A program made the translations under genes and the position numbers. From NCBI GenBank assembly GCA_902491475.1, contig CABUHY010000005.1, positions 46,836 through 110,835 on the forward strand: a stretch of 64,000 bases of DNA, written 5' to 3'. The stretch is from an uncultured Eubacteriales bacterium. GTDB lineage: Bacteria; Bacillota; Clostridia; Oscillospirales; Acutalibacteraceae. How positions within the stretch are numbered: the first letter of the stretch is position 1; each line of letters begins with the position of its first letter. The notes beneath the pieces are model-generated. The model was not told the origin of the DNA. It saw only the letters and a list, made by a program, of their open reading frames with translations, and ran no database searches. Shown here in pieces: positions 49,892 to 57,174 of the stretch.

Positions 49892-50793
49892 TGTCATTTA
49901 TAGCAGGAAACGGAAAAACAAATACGGACATTTTATATGCGGGGCTCGCAAGGCTTCCCGAGGTCGGAGAAGAGTTATACTCCGAGGGCTTTGCCTTAAA
50001 GCTCGGAGGCGGCGTACCCGGCACCATGATAAACATTGCAAGGCTCGGTATTCCGACGAAAATATCAACCTGGCTGTCGGACGATATGTTTTCACGGTTT
50101 TGCCTCGGCGAATTTAAGAAAAGCGGCTGTCAAGTTGAAAACCTTTACACAGGAAACGGCAGTTTGCCGCTCAACATAACCTCGGCTATGATAACGCCCG
50201 AGGACAGGACCTTTGTAACCTACGGTCCCGAGCCCGAATACAACGATTACGAGCTTGAAAGGATATACAAAGCAAGCACGGGCGCAAAAATAGTCGAAAT
50301 ACAAAACGGCTGTCTTGAAGTGTATAAAAAGCTCAAGAAAGAGGGCACGCTGCTTGTGCTCGACACGGGATATTCGGATGATATGAGCTTTGAGATGTAC
50401 AGGGACTATATCGAGCTTGCCGACTACTACACACCGAACCAAAAAGAAGCGGCAAAAATCACAGGTAAGAACGACCCGAGAGAGGCGATTAAATTCCTTT
50501 CCCAATACTTTGAAAAGCCGATTGTAAAGCTTGACAAGGACGGCTGTATGGGTATGGAAAACGGTGAAATTTTCACGGTGCCGAGCATTGACGAATTTGT
50601 CAGAGTGGATTCGACCGGTGCGGGCGACGCTTTCCTTGCGGGGCTTATGTACGGACTTTTTTACGATTATTCTTTCAAAGACTGCATAACCCTCGGCAAC
50701 CTCACGGGCGGAAAATGCGTTACGGGCGTAGGCTGTCTTACGGAGTATTTCAAGGAAAACGAATTGCTTGAAAAGCTCAAACAGTACAGATAA
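49891..50793 (+). CDS. PfkB-family carbohydrate kinase
   Basis: The 300-residue kinase has the PfkB signatures: the glycine pair in ALKLGGGVPGTMINIARLG near residue 35, DTGYSDDM, the anion-hole motif VDSTGAGDAFLAGLMYG near 245 with the catalytic Asp, and KLDKDGCMGMENGE. Substrates in this family include ribose, fructose, adenosine and deoxygluconate. The ATG overlaps the stop of the dehydrogenase gene (TGATG) and has GAGG upstream, so translation is coupled. The substrate is unknown. Confidence 0.88.
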   Translation: MSFIAGNGKTNTDILYAGLARLPEVGEELYSEGFALKLGGGVPGTMINIARLGIPTKISTWLSDDMFSRFCLGEFKKSGCQVENLYTGNGSLPLNITSAMITPEDRTFVTYGPEPEYNDYELERIYKASTGAKIVEIQNGCLEVYKKLKKEGTLLVLDTGYSDDMSFEMYRDYIELADYYTPNQKEAAKITGKNDPREAIKFLSQYFEKPIVKLDKDGCMGMENGEIFTVPSIDEFVRVDSTGAGDAFLAGLMYGLFYDYSFKDCITLGNLTGGKCVTGVGCLTEYFKENELLEKLKQYR

Positions 50794-50812
50794 AAAAGAG
50801 AATAAGGGCAAC

Positions 50813-50840
50813 AAAAAAGCGAGCTGAAGCTCGCTTTTTA
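50813..50840. terminator. Bidirectional terminator between PfkB and NhaC-type genes
   Basis: AGCGAGCT pairs with AGCTCGCT around two bases, with A- and T-runs on either side. Confidence 0.8.
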
Positions 50841-50861
50841 TTATATCTTTATTTGTTTGTT

Positions 50862-52457
50862 TTACGCTTTTACAGTGCCCTTGTCCTTCGTAACTCCCTT
50901 GATTACAAACAGCGTTGCAACCGTGACTGCCACCATAATCGGGAGAACAACATACCATTTCTGCACGAAGCCTGCGAGAATATATCCGACAAAGGATATT
51001 GCCGCAACGGTTACAGCGTAGGGTATCTGTGTCGAAACATGGTTTAAGTGTTGGCACTGCGCTCCTGCCGAGGACATAATCGTCGTGTCCGAAATCGGCG
51101 AGCAATGGTCGCCGCACACAGAGCCCGCAAGGCAAGCTGACATTCCGATAACGCCTATCTCGCTGCCGACGGGGAAAATTGCGATTACAATCGGAATAAG
51201 AATACCGAAGGTTCCCCACGATGTGCCCGTCGCAAAGGAAATGGCAACGGCTACAAGGAAAATTATCGCAGGCAGGAATTTATCGAGTGTTCCCGCCTGT
51301 TCGAGAGCGGTCTTTACAAAGACATCGGACTCAAGAAGTCCCGTCATATTTTTAAGCGTTGAAGCGAGAGTAAGTATAAGTATCGGCGGTACCATTGCGA
51401 TAAAGCCCTTGGGAACGCAGTCAAACGCTTCCTTAGCCGAAACAAGGCGTCTTGCGACAAAATATATAATCGTAAACACAAGCGCTATAATTCCGCCCCA
51501 CGGGAGTCCTACCGTTGCGTCCGTGTTAGAGAACGCATCAACAAACGACTCTCCGTCAAGTATTCCGCCGTTATAAACGAGTGCAAACACGCAAACTGCG
51601 ATAAGCACGATAATCGGCAGAACAAGGTCAATTACCTTGCCGTTTGAGGTTGCGGGCTCTTCGTCCTCGCCGACCTTTTCGCCGACGGTAAACAAGTCGT
51701 TGTTATTCATCGCATTGTATTCGTGAAGCTTCATCGGGCCGTAATCGAATTTCATTGCCGCAAGAGCTATTATAAATACGAATGTGAGCAAGGAATAAAG
51801 GTTATAGGGTATCGCACTGCAAAACAGCGCAATTCCGCTTGTGCCCTCGGGAGCATATGAGGAAACCGCAGCCGCCCACGAGGATATGGGAGCTATCATA
51901 CATACGGGAGCCGCCGTGGCGTCGATAAGATAGGCAAGCTTAGCCCTCGAAACCTTGTGCTTGTCCGTAACGGGTCTCATTACCGCCCCGACCGTAAGAC
52001 AGTTGAAGTAATCGTCGATAAAGATGAGCACGCCGAGAATAAATGTTGCCATCATGGCACCGAAGCGTGATTTGATATGCTTGGAAGCCCATGCGCCAAA
52101 CGCCGCAGAGCCGCCCGCACGGTTTATAAGCGCAACCATTATACCGAGCACGACAAGGAAGATAAATATACCCGACTGACCCTTGACCGCCTCGATAAAG
52201 CCGTCGTTGATTATTGCGTCCATTGTGGAAAGTCCACCGAACGAGGTGGACAACAGACCGCCCACTACTATACCTATAAACAAAGAGGAATAAACCTCCT
52301 TGGTTATAAGCGCAAGGGCGATTGCGATAACAGGCGGCAAAAGCGACCAAAGAGTGCCCGTTGCCGAGGTTATCGAGCCCGTAAACGAAGCCGCAACCAT
52401 AAATGCCGCAACGACGAGAACGAGAAGAATTTTCGGTAAAATCTTTTTCAGTTTCAT
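50862..52457 (-). CDS. nhaC: NhaC-family antiporter, probable lysine transporter
   Basis: The 531-residue protein has about 12 helices and the NhaC-family motifs FIDDYFNCLTVGAVMRPVTD, SFATGTSWGTFGILIPI and GSVCGDHCSPISDTTIMSSA. NhaC proteins exchange sodium for protons or carry amino acids. The gene lies directly behind a lysine riboswitch with its own terminator, so lysine represses it. NhaC-like genes under lysine riboswitches have been predicted to be lysine carriers (LysW), and that is the better call here. The ATG is preceded by AAGGGG. Confidence 0.9.
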   Translation of the reverse strand: MKLKKILPKILLVLVVAAFMVAASFTGSITSATGTLWSLLPPVIAIALALITKEVYSSLFIGIVVGGLLSTSFGGLSTMDAIINDGFIEAVKGQSGIFIFLVVLGIMVALINRAGGSAAFGAWASKHIKSRFGAMMATFILGVLIFIDDYFNCLTVGAVMRPVTDKHKVSRAKLAYLIDATAAPVCMIAPISSWAAAVSSYAPEGTSGIALFCSAIPYNLYSLLTFVFIIALAAMKFDYGPMKLHEYNAMNNNDLFTVGEKVGEDEEPATSNGKVIDLVLPIIVLIAVCVFALVYNGGILDGESFVDAFSNTDATVGLPWGGIIALVFTIIYFVARRLVSAKEAFDCVPKGFIAMVPPILILTLASTLKNMTGLLESDVFVKTALEQAGTLDKFLPAIIFLVAVAISFATGTSWGTFGILIPIVIAIFPVGSEIGVIGMSACLAGSVCGDHCSPISDTTIMSSAGAQCQHLNHVSTQIPYAVTVAAISFVGYILAGFVQKWYVVLPIMVAVTVATLFVIKGVTKDKGTVKA

Positions 52458-52474
52458 TTTCCTTTCCCCTTAAA

Positions 52475-52678
52475 TAAAAAATACGGTGCGGAAAAGCACC
52501 GTACACGAAAACATCTCAAATACGATAGCTCTCCACTCCAAGTGACAGTCCGCAGGATATTCTCCTACGCCCCAACAGGATAATATCGGAACCTTTTATC
52601 CCGTTTCGGCGATTTTGCCTTTTGCGTGTACCGTTCCGTGCATAATGTCACGCTACTTTTCAAAACCGCGCCTCTATC
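52475..52678 (-). ncRNA. Lysine riboswitch (L-box) with transcription terminator
   Basis: The leader of the NhaC-type gene has the L-box signature on the minus strand: P1 GATAG...CTATC, GAGGCGCGG and AAAAGTAG in the 5' part, AAAGGCAAAATCGCCGAAA in the middle, and the diagnostic 3' part GGACTGTCAC...TGGAGAGCTATC. It is followed by TACGGTGC/GCACCGTA and a T-run, an intrinsic terminator. High lysine should therefore end transcription before the transporter. Confidence 0.93.
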
Positions 52679-52685
52679 GGAATTT

Positions 52686-52714
52686 AAGATAACACAAAAC
52701 ACGGATATTGTCAA
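52686..52714 (-). promoter_or_regulatory. Promoter of the lysine riboswitch - nhaC unit
   Basis: The minus strand has TTGACA, 17 bases and TATCTT. The transcript starts just upstream of the aptamer P1 stem. Confidence 0.7.
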
Positions 52715-52801
52715 TAACTGTCATATTTTGTGCGTATAAAGCACCAAATAAAAATTTTTTACGCCCCGTACAGACCGATAATGCGTGCTTTGGCGAAGCA
52801 G

Positions 52802-52858
52802 ACACAATATTTAGACGAAAAATCTGAATAATAGCTATTGAAAAGCTATATATAGTGT
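52802..52858 (+). promoter_or_regulatory. Pair of NrdR-like boxes upstream of nrdD
   Basis: The 16-mer AAGCTATATATAGTGT at 52843-52858 matches the NrdR consensus ACACWATATATWGTGT at 14 of 16 positions, and ACACAATATTTAGACG at 52802-52817 at 12 of 16. They are 41 bases apart, four helical turns. The second box overlaps the spacer of the nrdD promoter, the usual place for repression. Confidence 0.6.
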
Positions 52859-52866
52859 GCTATAAT
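52838..52866 (+). promoter_or_regulatory. Promoter of nrdDG
   Basis: TTGAAA, 17 bases and TATAAT. The leader to the start codon is about 60 bases. Confidence 0.75.
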
Positions 52867-52933
52867 TTACTCAATTCGCGCAATACTACCTTTTCGGTTA
52901 GGAATATACAGTATAAATGAAGGAGTGGGAAGG

Positions 52934-55132
52934 ATGAAAGTATTAAAGCGTAACGGTGCGGAAGTTGTATTTGATATTGATAAAATAGCCGCAGCCATAA
53001 CAAAGGCGAACGAAAGCGTTAATGAGGACGAGCGTATGACCGCAACCCAGATTGAGAGGATTGCGGAAAGCGTCGAATTTTCGTGCGTTAAAATGAACCG
53101 TTCCCCGTCGGTCGAGGAAATTCAGGATATGGTAGAGTATCAGATTATGGCTCACGGCGCATACGAGGTTGCAAAGAGCTACATTACCTACCGTTATACA
53201 AGAAGCCTTGTCAGACAGTCGAATACGACAGACGAGAAAATTATGAGCCTTATCGAGTGCAACAACGAAGAGGCTAAACAGGAGAACTCAAACAAAAACC
53301 CGATTGTCAACTCCACGCAGAGGGACTATATGGCGGGCGAGGTCTCAAAGGACCTTACGGAGCGTATCCTTTTGCCGCAGGAAATCGTTGACGCTCACAA
53401 TCAGGGCATAATCCATTTCCACGACGCAGACTATTTTGCACAGCATATGCACAACTGCGACCTTGTAAACCTTGAAGATATGCTTCAGAACGGCACCGTT
53501 ATCACAGGCACGCTTATCGAGCGCCCGCACAGCTTTTCAACCGCCTGCAATATCGCTACGCAGATAATCGCACAGGTTGCTTCAAACCAGTACGGCGGTC
53601 AGTCGATAACGCTTGCGCATTTGGCTCCGTTCGTTGATGTAAGCCGTAAGAAATTCCGTAAAATCGTAGAGAATGAAATGTCGGCTCTCGGCATTGAGAC
53701 AAGCGAGGAAAAAATCAACGAGCTTGTCGAGCAGAGAGTAAAAGACGAAATCAAGCGCGGCGTGCAGACAATCCAGTATCAGGTTGTCACACTTCTCACG
53801 ACAAACGGACAGGCTCCGTTCATAACGGTATTTATGTACCTTAACGAGGCTAAAAACGAGCAGGAAAAGGCCGACCTTGCGCTTATAATCGAGGAAATGC
53901 TCAAGCAGAGAATTCAGGGCGTCAAGAATGAAAAGGGCGTTTATGTAACCCCCGCTTTCCCGAAGCTTATCTACACCCTTGAAGAGGACAACATCACAGA
54001 GGGTTCAAAGTATTGGTATCTTACAAGGCTTGCGGCTAAATGCACGGCAAGAAGAATGGTTCCCGACTACATTTCCGAAAAGAAAATGCTTGAATTAAAG
54101 GGCGATGTTTACACCTGTATGGGTTGCCGCAGTTTCTTAACTCCCGACAGATTTACCGATAACGGTATCGGCAATATAGCAAACGCAGGCAATTACGAGC
54201 CCGGCAAGCACAAATATTACGGCAGATTCAACCAGGGCGTTGTTACAATAAACCTCCCCGATGTTGCGCTCTCCTCGGGCGGCAACACGGAAAAGTTCTG
54301 GAACATATTTGAAGAGAGACTTGAACTCTGCCACAGAGCGCTGCGTTGCAGACATGAGAGACTTCTCGGCACACCGTCGGATGTCGCTCCGATTCTTTGG
54401 CAGTACGGCGCATTGGCACGCCTTAAAAAGGGCGAGACAATCGACAAGCTCCTTTTCAACGGATATTCAACGATTTCACTCGGCTACGCAGGACTTTACG
54501 AGTGCGTTAAGTATATGACGGGCAAGAGTCACACCGACCCCGAGGCTACCCCGTTCGCTCTCTCGGTTATGCAGAAGATGAACGACAAGTGCACCGAGTG
54601 GAAAAAGGCGGAAAACATCGACTATTCGCTCTATGGCACTCCGCTTGAATCGACAACCTACAAGTTCGCAAAATGCCTTCAGCGCCGTTTCGGCATAATC
54701 GAAGGTATCACGGACAAGGGATATATCACAAATAGCTATCATGTCCATGTTTCGGAGAATATCTCCGCTTTTGACAAGCTGAAGTTTGAGTCACAGTTCC
54801 AGCAGTTGTCCCCCGGCGGCGCAATAAGCTATGTCGAGGTTCCCGATATGCAGGACAATATCGATGCTGTTCTTTCGGTTATGAAATTCATTTATGACAA
54901 TATCGTCTATGCCGAGCTCAACACCAAGAGCGACTACTGTCAGGAGTGCGGCTGGGACGGCGAAATTGAAATTGTCGAGGAAGAGGGCAAGCTTATCTGG
55001 AGATGTCCCAACTGCGGCAACACCGATCAGGACAAGATGAATGTCGCAAGGCGCACCTGCGGTTATATCGGCACTCAGTTCTGGAACCAGGGCAGAACGC
55101 AGGAAATCCGCGACAGGGTACTTCATTTATAA
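52934..55132 (+). CDS. nrdD: Anaerobic ribonucleoside-triphosphate reductase NrdD
   Basis: The 732-residue class III reductase makes deoxynucleotides with a glycyl radical. An ATP-cone covers about residues 1-90 (LKRNGAEVVFDIDKI). The C-terminal zinc site is CQECGWDGEI/CPNCGN, and the glycyl-radical motif is RRTCGYIGTQFWNQGR near the end. The catalytic Cys region MHNCDLVNLEDML is present. The ATG at 52934 has GGAG eight bases upstream. It is followed after nine bases by its activase nrdG. Confidence 0.98.
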   Translation: MKVLKRNGAEVVFDIDKIAAAITKANESVNEDERMTATQIERIAESVEFSCVKMNRSPSVEEIQDMVEYQIMAHGAYEVAKSYITYRYTRSLVRQSNTTDEKIMSLIECNNEEAKQENSNKNPIVNSTQRDYMAGEVSKDLTERILLPQEIVDAHNQGIIHFHDADYFAQHMHNCDLVNLEDMLQNGTVITGTLIERPHSFSTACNIATQIIAQVASNQYGGQSITLAHLAPFVDVSRKKFRKIVENEMSALGIETSEEKINELVEQRVKDEIKRGVQTIQYQVVTLLTTNGQAPFITVFMYLNEAKNEQEKADLALIIEEMLKQRIQGVKNEKGVYVTPAFPKLIYTLEEDNITEGSKYWYLTRLAAKCTARRMVPDYISEKKMLELKGDVYTCMGCRSFLTPDRFTDNGIGNIANAGNYEPGKHKYYGRFNQGVVTINLPDVALSSGGNTEKFWNIFEERLELCHRALRCRHERLLGTPSDVAPILWQYGALARLKKGETIDKLLFNGYSTISLGYAGLYECVKYMTGKSHTDPEATPFALSVMQKMNDKCTEWKKAENIDYSLYGTPLESTTYKFAKCLQRRFGIIEGITDKGYITNSYHVHVSENISAFDKLKFESQFQQLSPGGAISYVEVPDMQDNIDAVLSVMKFIYDNIVYAELNTKSDYCQECGWDGEIEIVEEEGKLIWRCPNCGNTDQDKMNVARRTCGYIGTQFWNQGRTQEIRDRVLHL

Positions 55133-55141
55133 GGAGTATTT

Positions 55142-55687
55142 ATGTATTACAGCACAATTAAGGACTGCGATATAGCAAACGGTATAGGCGTGCGTATAAC
55201 GCTGTTCGTTTCGGGCTGCACGAACCATTGCAAAAACTGCTTTCAGCCGCAGACCTGGGATTTTTCTTTCGGCGAGCCGTTTACCGAGCAGACCGAGGAA
55301 AAACTCATTTCAATGCTCAAGCCCGATTATATAAGCGGCTTAACGCTCCTCGGCGGAGAGCCTATGGAACCGCAAAATCAGAGAGCATTGGTTCCGTTCC
55401 TCAAAAAGGTTCGCAAGACCTATCCGCAAAAGAACATTTGGTGTTTTACGGGCTTTACCTATGAGACGCTTAAAACCGACGGCTCGCACCCGAGATGTGA
55501 GGTCACGGACGAAATGCTGTCGCTTATCGATGTGCTTGTTGACGGAAAGTATGTTGACGAATTAAAGGATCTGACCTTACAGTTCAGAGGCTCGTCAAAC
55601 CAACGGCTTATCGATATGAACAAGACCCGTGAGAACGGAGAAGTTACGCTTCTCCCGAACAACGACCGAACGCTTGCAGGAAAATAA
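55142..55687 (+). CDS. nrdG: Anaerobic ribonucleotide reductase activating protein NrdG
   Basis: The 181-residue radical-SAM enzyme generates the glycyl radical in NrdD. The cluster motif CTNHCKNCF and the SAM-binding LLGGEPMEPQN are visible. The start follows AAGGAG. The C-terminus carries the family stretch VLVDGKYVDELKDLTLQFRG and SSNQRLIDM. It ends in a strong terminator. Confidence 0.97.
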   Translation: MYYSTIKDCDIANGIGVRITLFVSGCTNHCKNCFQPQTWDFSFGEPFTEQTEEKLISMLKPDYISGLTLLGGEPMEPQNQRALVPFLKKVRKTYPQKNIWCFTGFTYETLKTDGSHPRCEVTDEMLSLIDVLVDGKYVDELKDLTLQFRGSSNQRLIDMNKTRENGEVTLLPNNDRTLAGK

Positions 55688-55697
55688 AATACATTTA

Positions 55698-55736
55698 CCC
55701 GTATCCGACTCAACTGTCGGGTACGGGATATTTTTT
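55698..55736 (+). terminator. Terminator of nrdDG
   Basis: CCCGTA-T-CCGAC pairs with GTCGG-GTACGGG around a six-base loop, followed by six Ts. Confidence 0.85.
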
Positions 55737-55805
55737 GCCTTTTTTCAATTATTTTTCAATCTTCGTTTTATAAAATAGCGACAGAAAAAAGAAAGGAGCA
55801 GGTCT

Positions 55806-56477
55806 ATGGACTACCGACACGAGGTAAAGCACGAAATTTCCTACGGCGATATGCTCGCACTGCGGCAACGGCTCACGGCGGTTATGTTCCCCGACCCTCA
55901 CACGGTTGACGGCAGATATTACATCAGAAGCCTGTATTTTGACAACTTTGCCGACAAGGCGTTGCAGGAAAAAATCGACGGAGTGAACATCCGTGAAAAG
56001 TTCCGTATCCGCTGCTATAACGGCGACACGGGCTTTATGCGACTTGAAAAGAAGAGCAAGATAAACGGTCTTTGTAAAAAGCAGTCCGCACCGATAACCG
56101 AAGAGCAGACAGAGCTTATCCTCAACGGCTGTTACGATTGGATGAGAAACGCCGAAGAACCGCTTATAACGGAGTTTTATACCAAAATCCTGTCAGAGGG
56201 TCTGCGCCCGAAAACCGTTGTCGATTACACGAGGGAACCGTTCGTGTTCCCTGCGGGCAATGTTCGTGTAACGCTTGATTACTCAATTAAAACGGGGCTT
56301 GACAGAACCGATATTTTTTCGCCCGATTTTAAGACGGTCGACACGGGAACGCAGAGTATAATTTTAGAAGTTAAATGGGATGAATTTCTTCCCGATGCGG
56401 TAAGAGACGCCGTTTCCCTGCCCGCGCGTATGTCGGGCGCATTTTCAAAATACGCCGTTTGCAGAATTTACGGCTGA
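55806..56477 (+). CDS. VTC-domain polyphosphate polymerase
   Basis: The 223-residue protein is almost entirely a VTC/CYTH-type tunnel domain, which in yeast Vtc4 makes polyphosphate from ATP. Basic residues of the tunnel are visible in YRHEVKHEIS, REKFRIRCYN, RLEKKSKING and VDYTREPF, and acidic metal ligands in NVRVTLDYSIKTG and IILEVKWDEFLP. It has no membrane helix of its own. It is the first gene of a three-gene unit with DUF4956 and CotH proteins (gaps of 15 and 10 bases). The bacterial product has not been shown here; polyphosphate or another phosphate polymer is possible. Confidence 0.87.
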   Translation: MDYRHEVKHEISYGDMLALRQRLTAVMFPDPHTVDGRYYIRSLYFDNFADKALQEKIDGVNIREKFRIRCYNGDTGFMRLEKKSKINGLCKKQSAPITEEQTELILNGCYDWMRNAEEPLITEFYTKILSEGLRPKTVVDYTREPFVFPAGNVRVTLDYSIKTGLDRTDIFSPDFKTVDTGTQSIILEVKWDEFLPDAVRDAVSLPARMSGAFSKYAVCRIYG

Positions 56478-56492
56478 TAAAGGAGTAATATT

Positions 56493-57164
56493 ATGACTTT
56501 CAACGATATTTTCAAATCAAGCTTTTTGGAAAACATTACAAGCGTGAGCATACTCGATATGGTGATTGCCCTTGCGCTTGCGTTCGGAATAGGACTTTTC
56601 ATTTTCTTTGTGTACAAAAAGGCATACCAAGGCGTAATGTATTCGTCAAGCTTCGGCACAACGCTTGTTGCGCTCACGGTAATAACTACGCTCGTAATTT
56701 TGGCGGTTACATCAAATGTCGTCCTCTCACTCGGTATGGTCGGCGCACTGTCGATTGTCCGTTTCAGAACGGCGATAAAGGAACCGCTTGACATCGCCTT
56801 CCTGTTCTGGTCTATCGCCGTGGGTATAGTCCTTGCGGCAGGTATGATACCTCTTGCGGTCATCGGCAGCGTGATAATCGGCGTTATCCTTATCGTATTC
56901 GTAAACAGGAAATCGCATTTTAATCCGTATATCGCGGTTATTTCCTGCGACAGCGCCGAGGCAGAAAAAGAGGCTACGGAATTTTTGAAAAGCAATGTCA
57001 AAAAGTGCGTCGTAAAAAGCAAGAGCGTTCAAAAGGGCAGGATTGACCTGAATCTTGAAATAAGACTTAAAAACGACAACACCGATTTTGTGAACAGTCT
57101 CAGCGAAATTTCGGGCGTGTCGAATGCGGTACTCGTAAGCTACAACGGCGAATACGCAGGATAA
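56493..57164 (+). CDS. DUF4956 membrane protein
   Basis: The 223-residue protein has about four helices between residues 20 and 135, then a cytoplasmic C-terminal domain of about 85 residues. The conserved core SLGMVGALSIVRFRTAIKEP is typical of DUF4956. No function is established. Because it is always beside a VTC polymerase here and in related loci I recall, it could be the membrane part that exports or anchors the polymer, standing in for the SPX/helix parts of yeast VTC. This is inference from context. Confidence 0.8.
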   Translation: MTFNDIFKSSFLENITSVSILDMVIALALAFGIGLFIFFVYKKAYQGVMYSSSFGTTLVALTVITTLVILAVTSNVVLSLGMVGALSIVRFRTAIKEPLDIAFLFWSIAVGIVLAAGMIPLAVIGSVIIGVILIVFVNRKSHFNPYIAVISCDSAEAEKEATEFLKSNVKKCVVKSKSVQKGRIDLNLEIRLKNDNTDFVNSLSEISGVSNAVLVSYNGEYAG

Positions 57165-57174
57165 GGAGGCGCTT

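Noticed and set aside
50092..51219. 375-residue minus-strand open frame
   Set aside because: It runs antisense to the PfkB gene, over the terminator, and into nhaC in another frame, so it cannot be a real gene.
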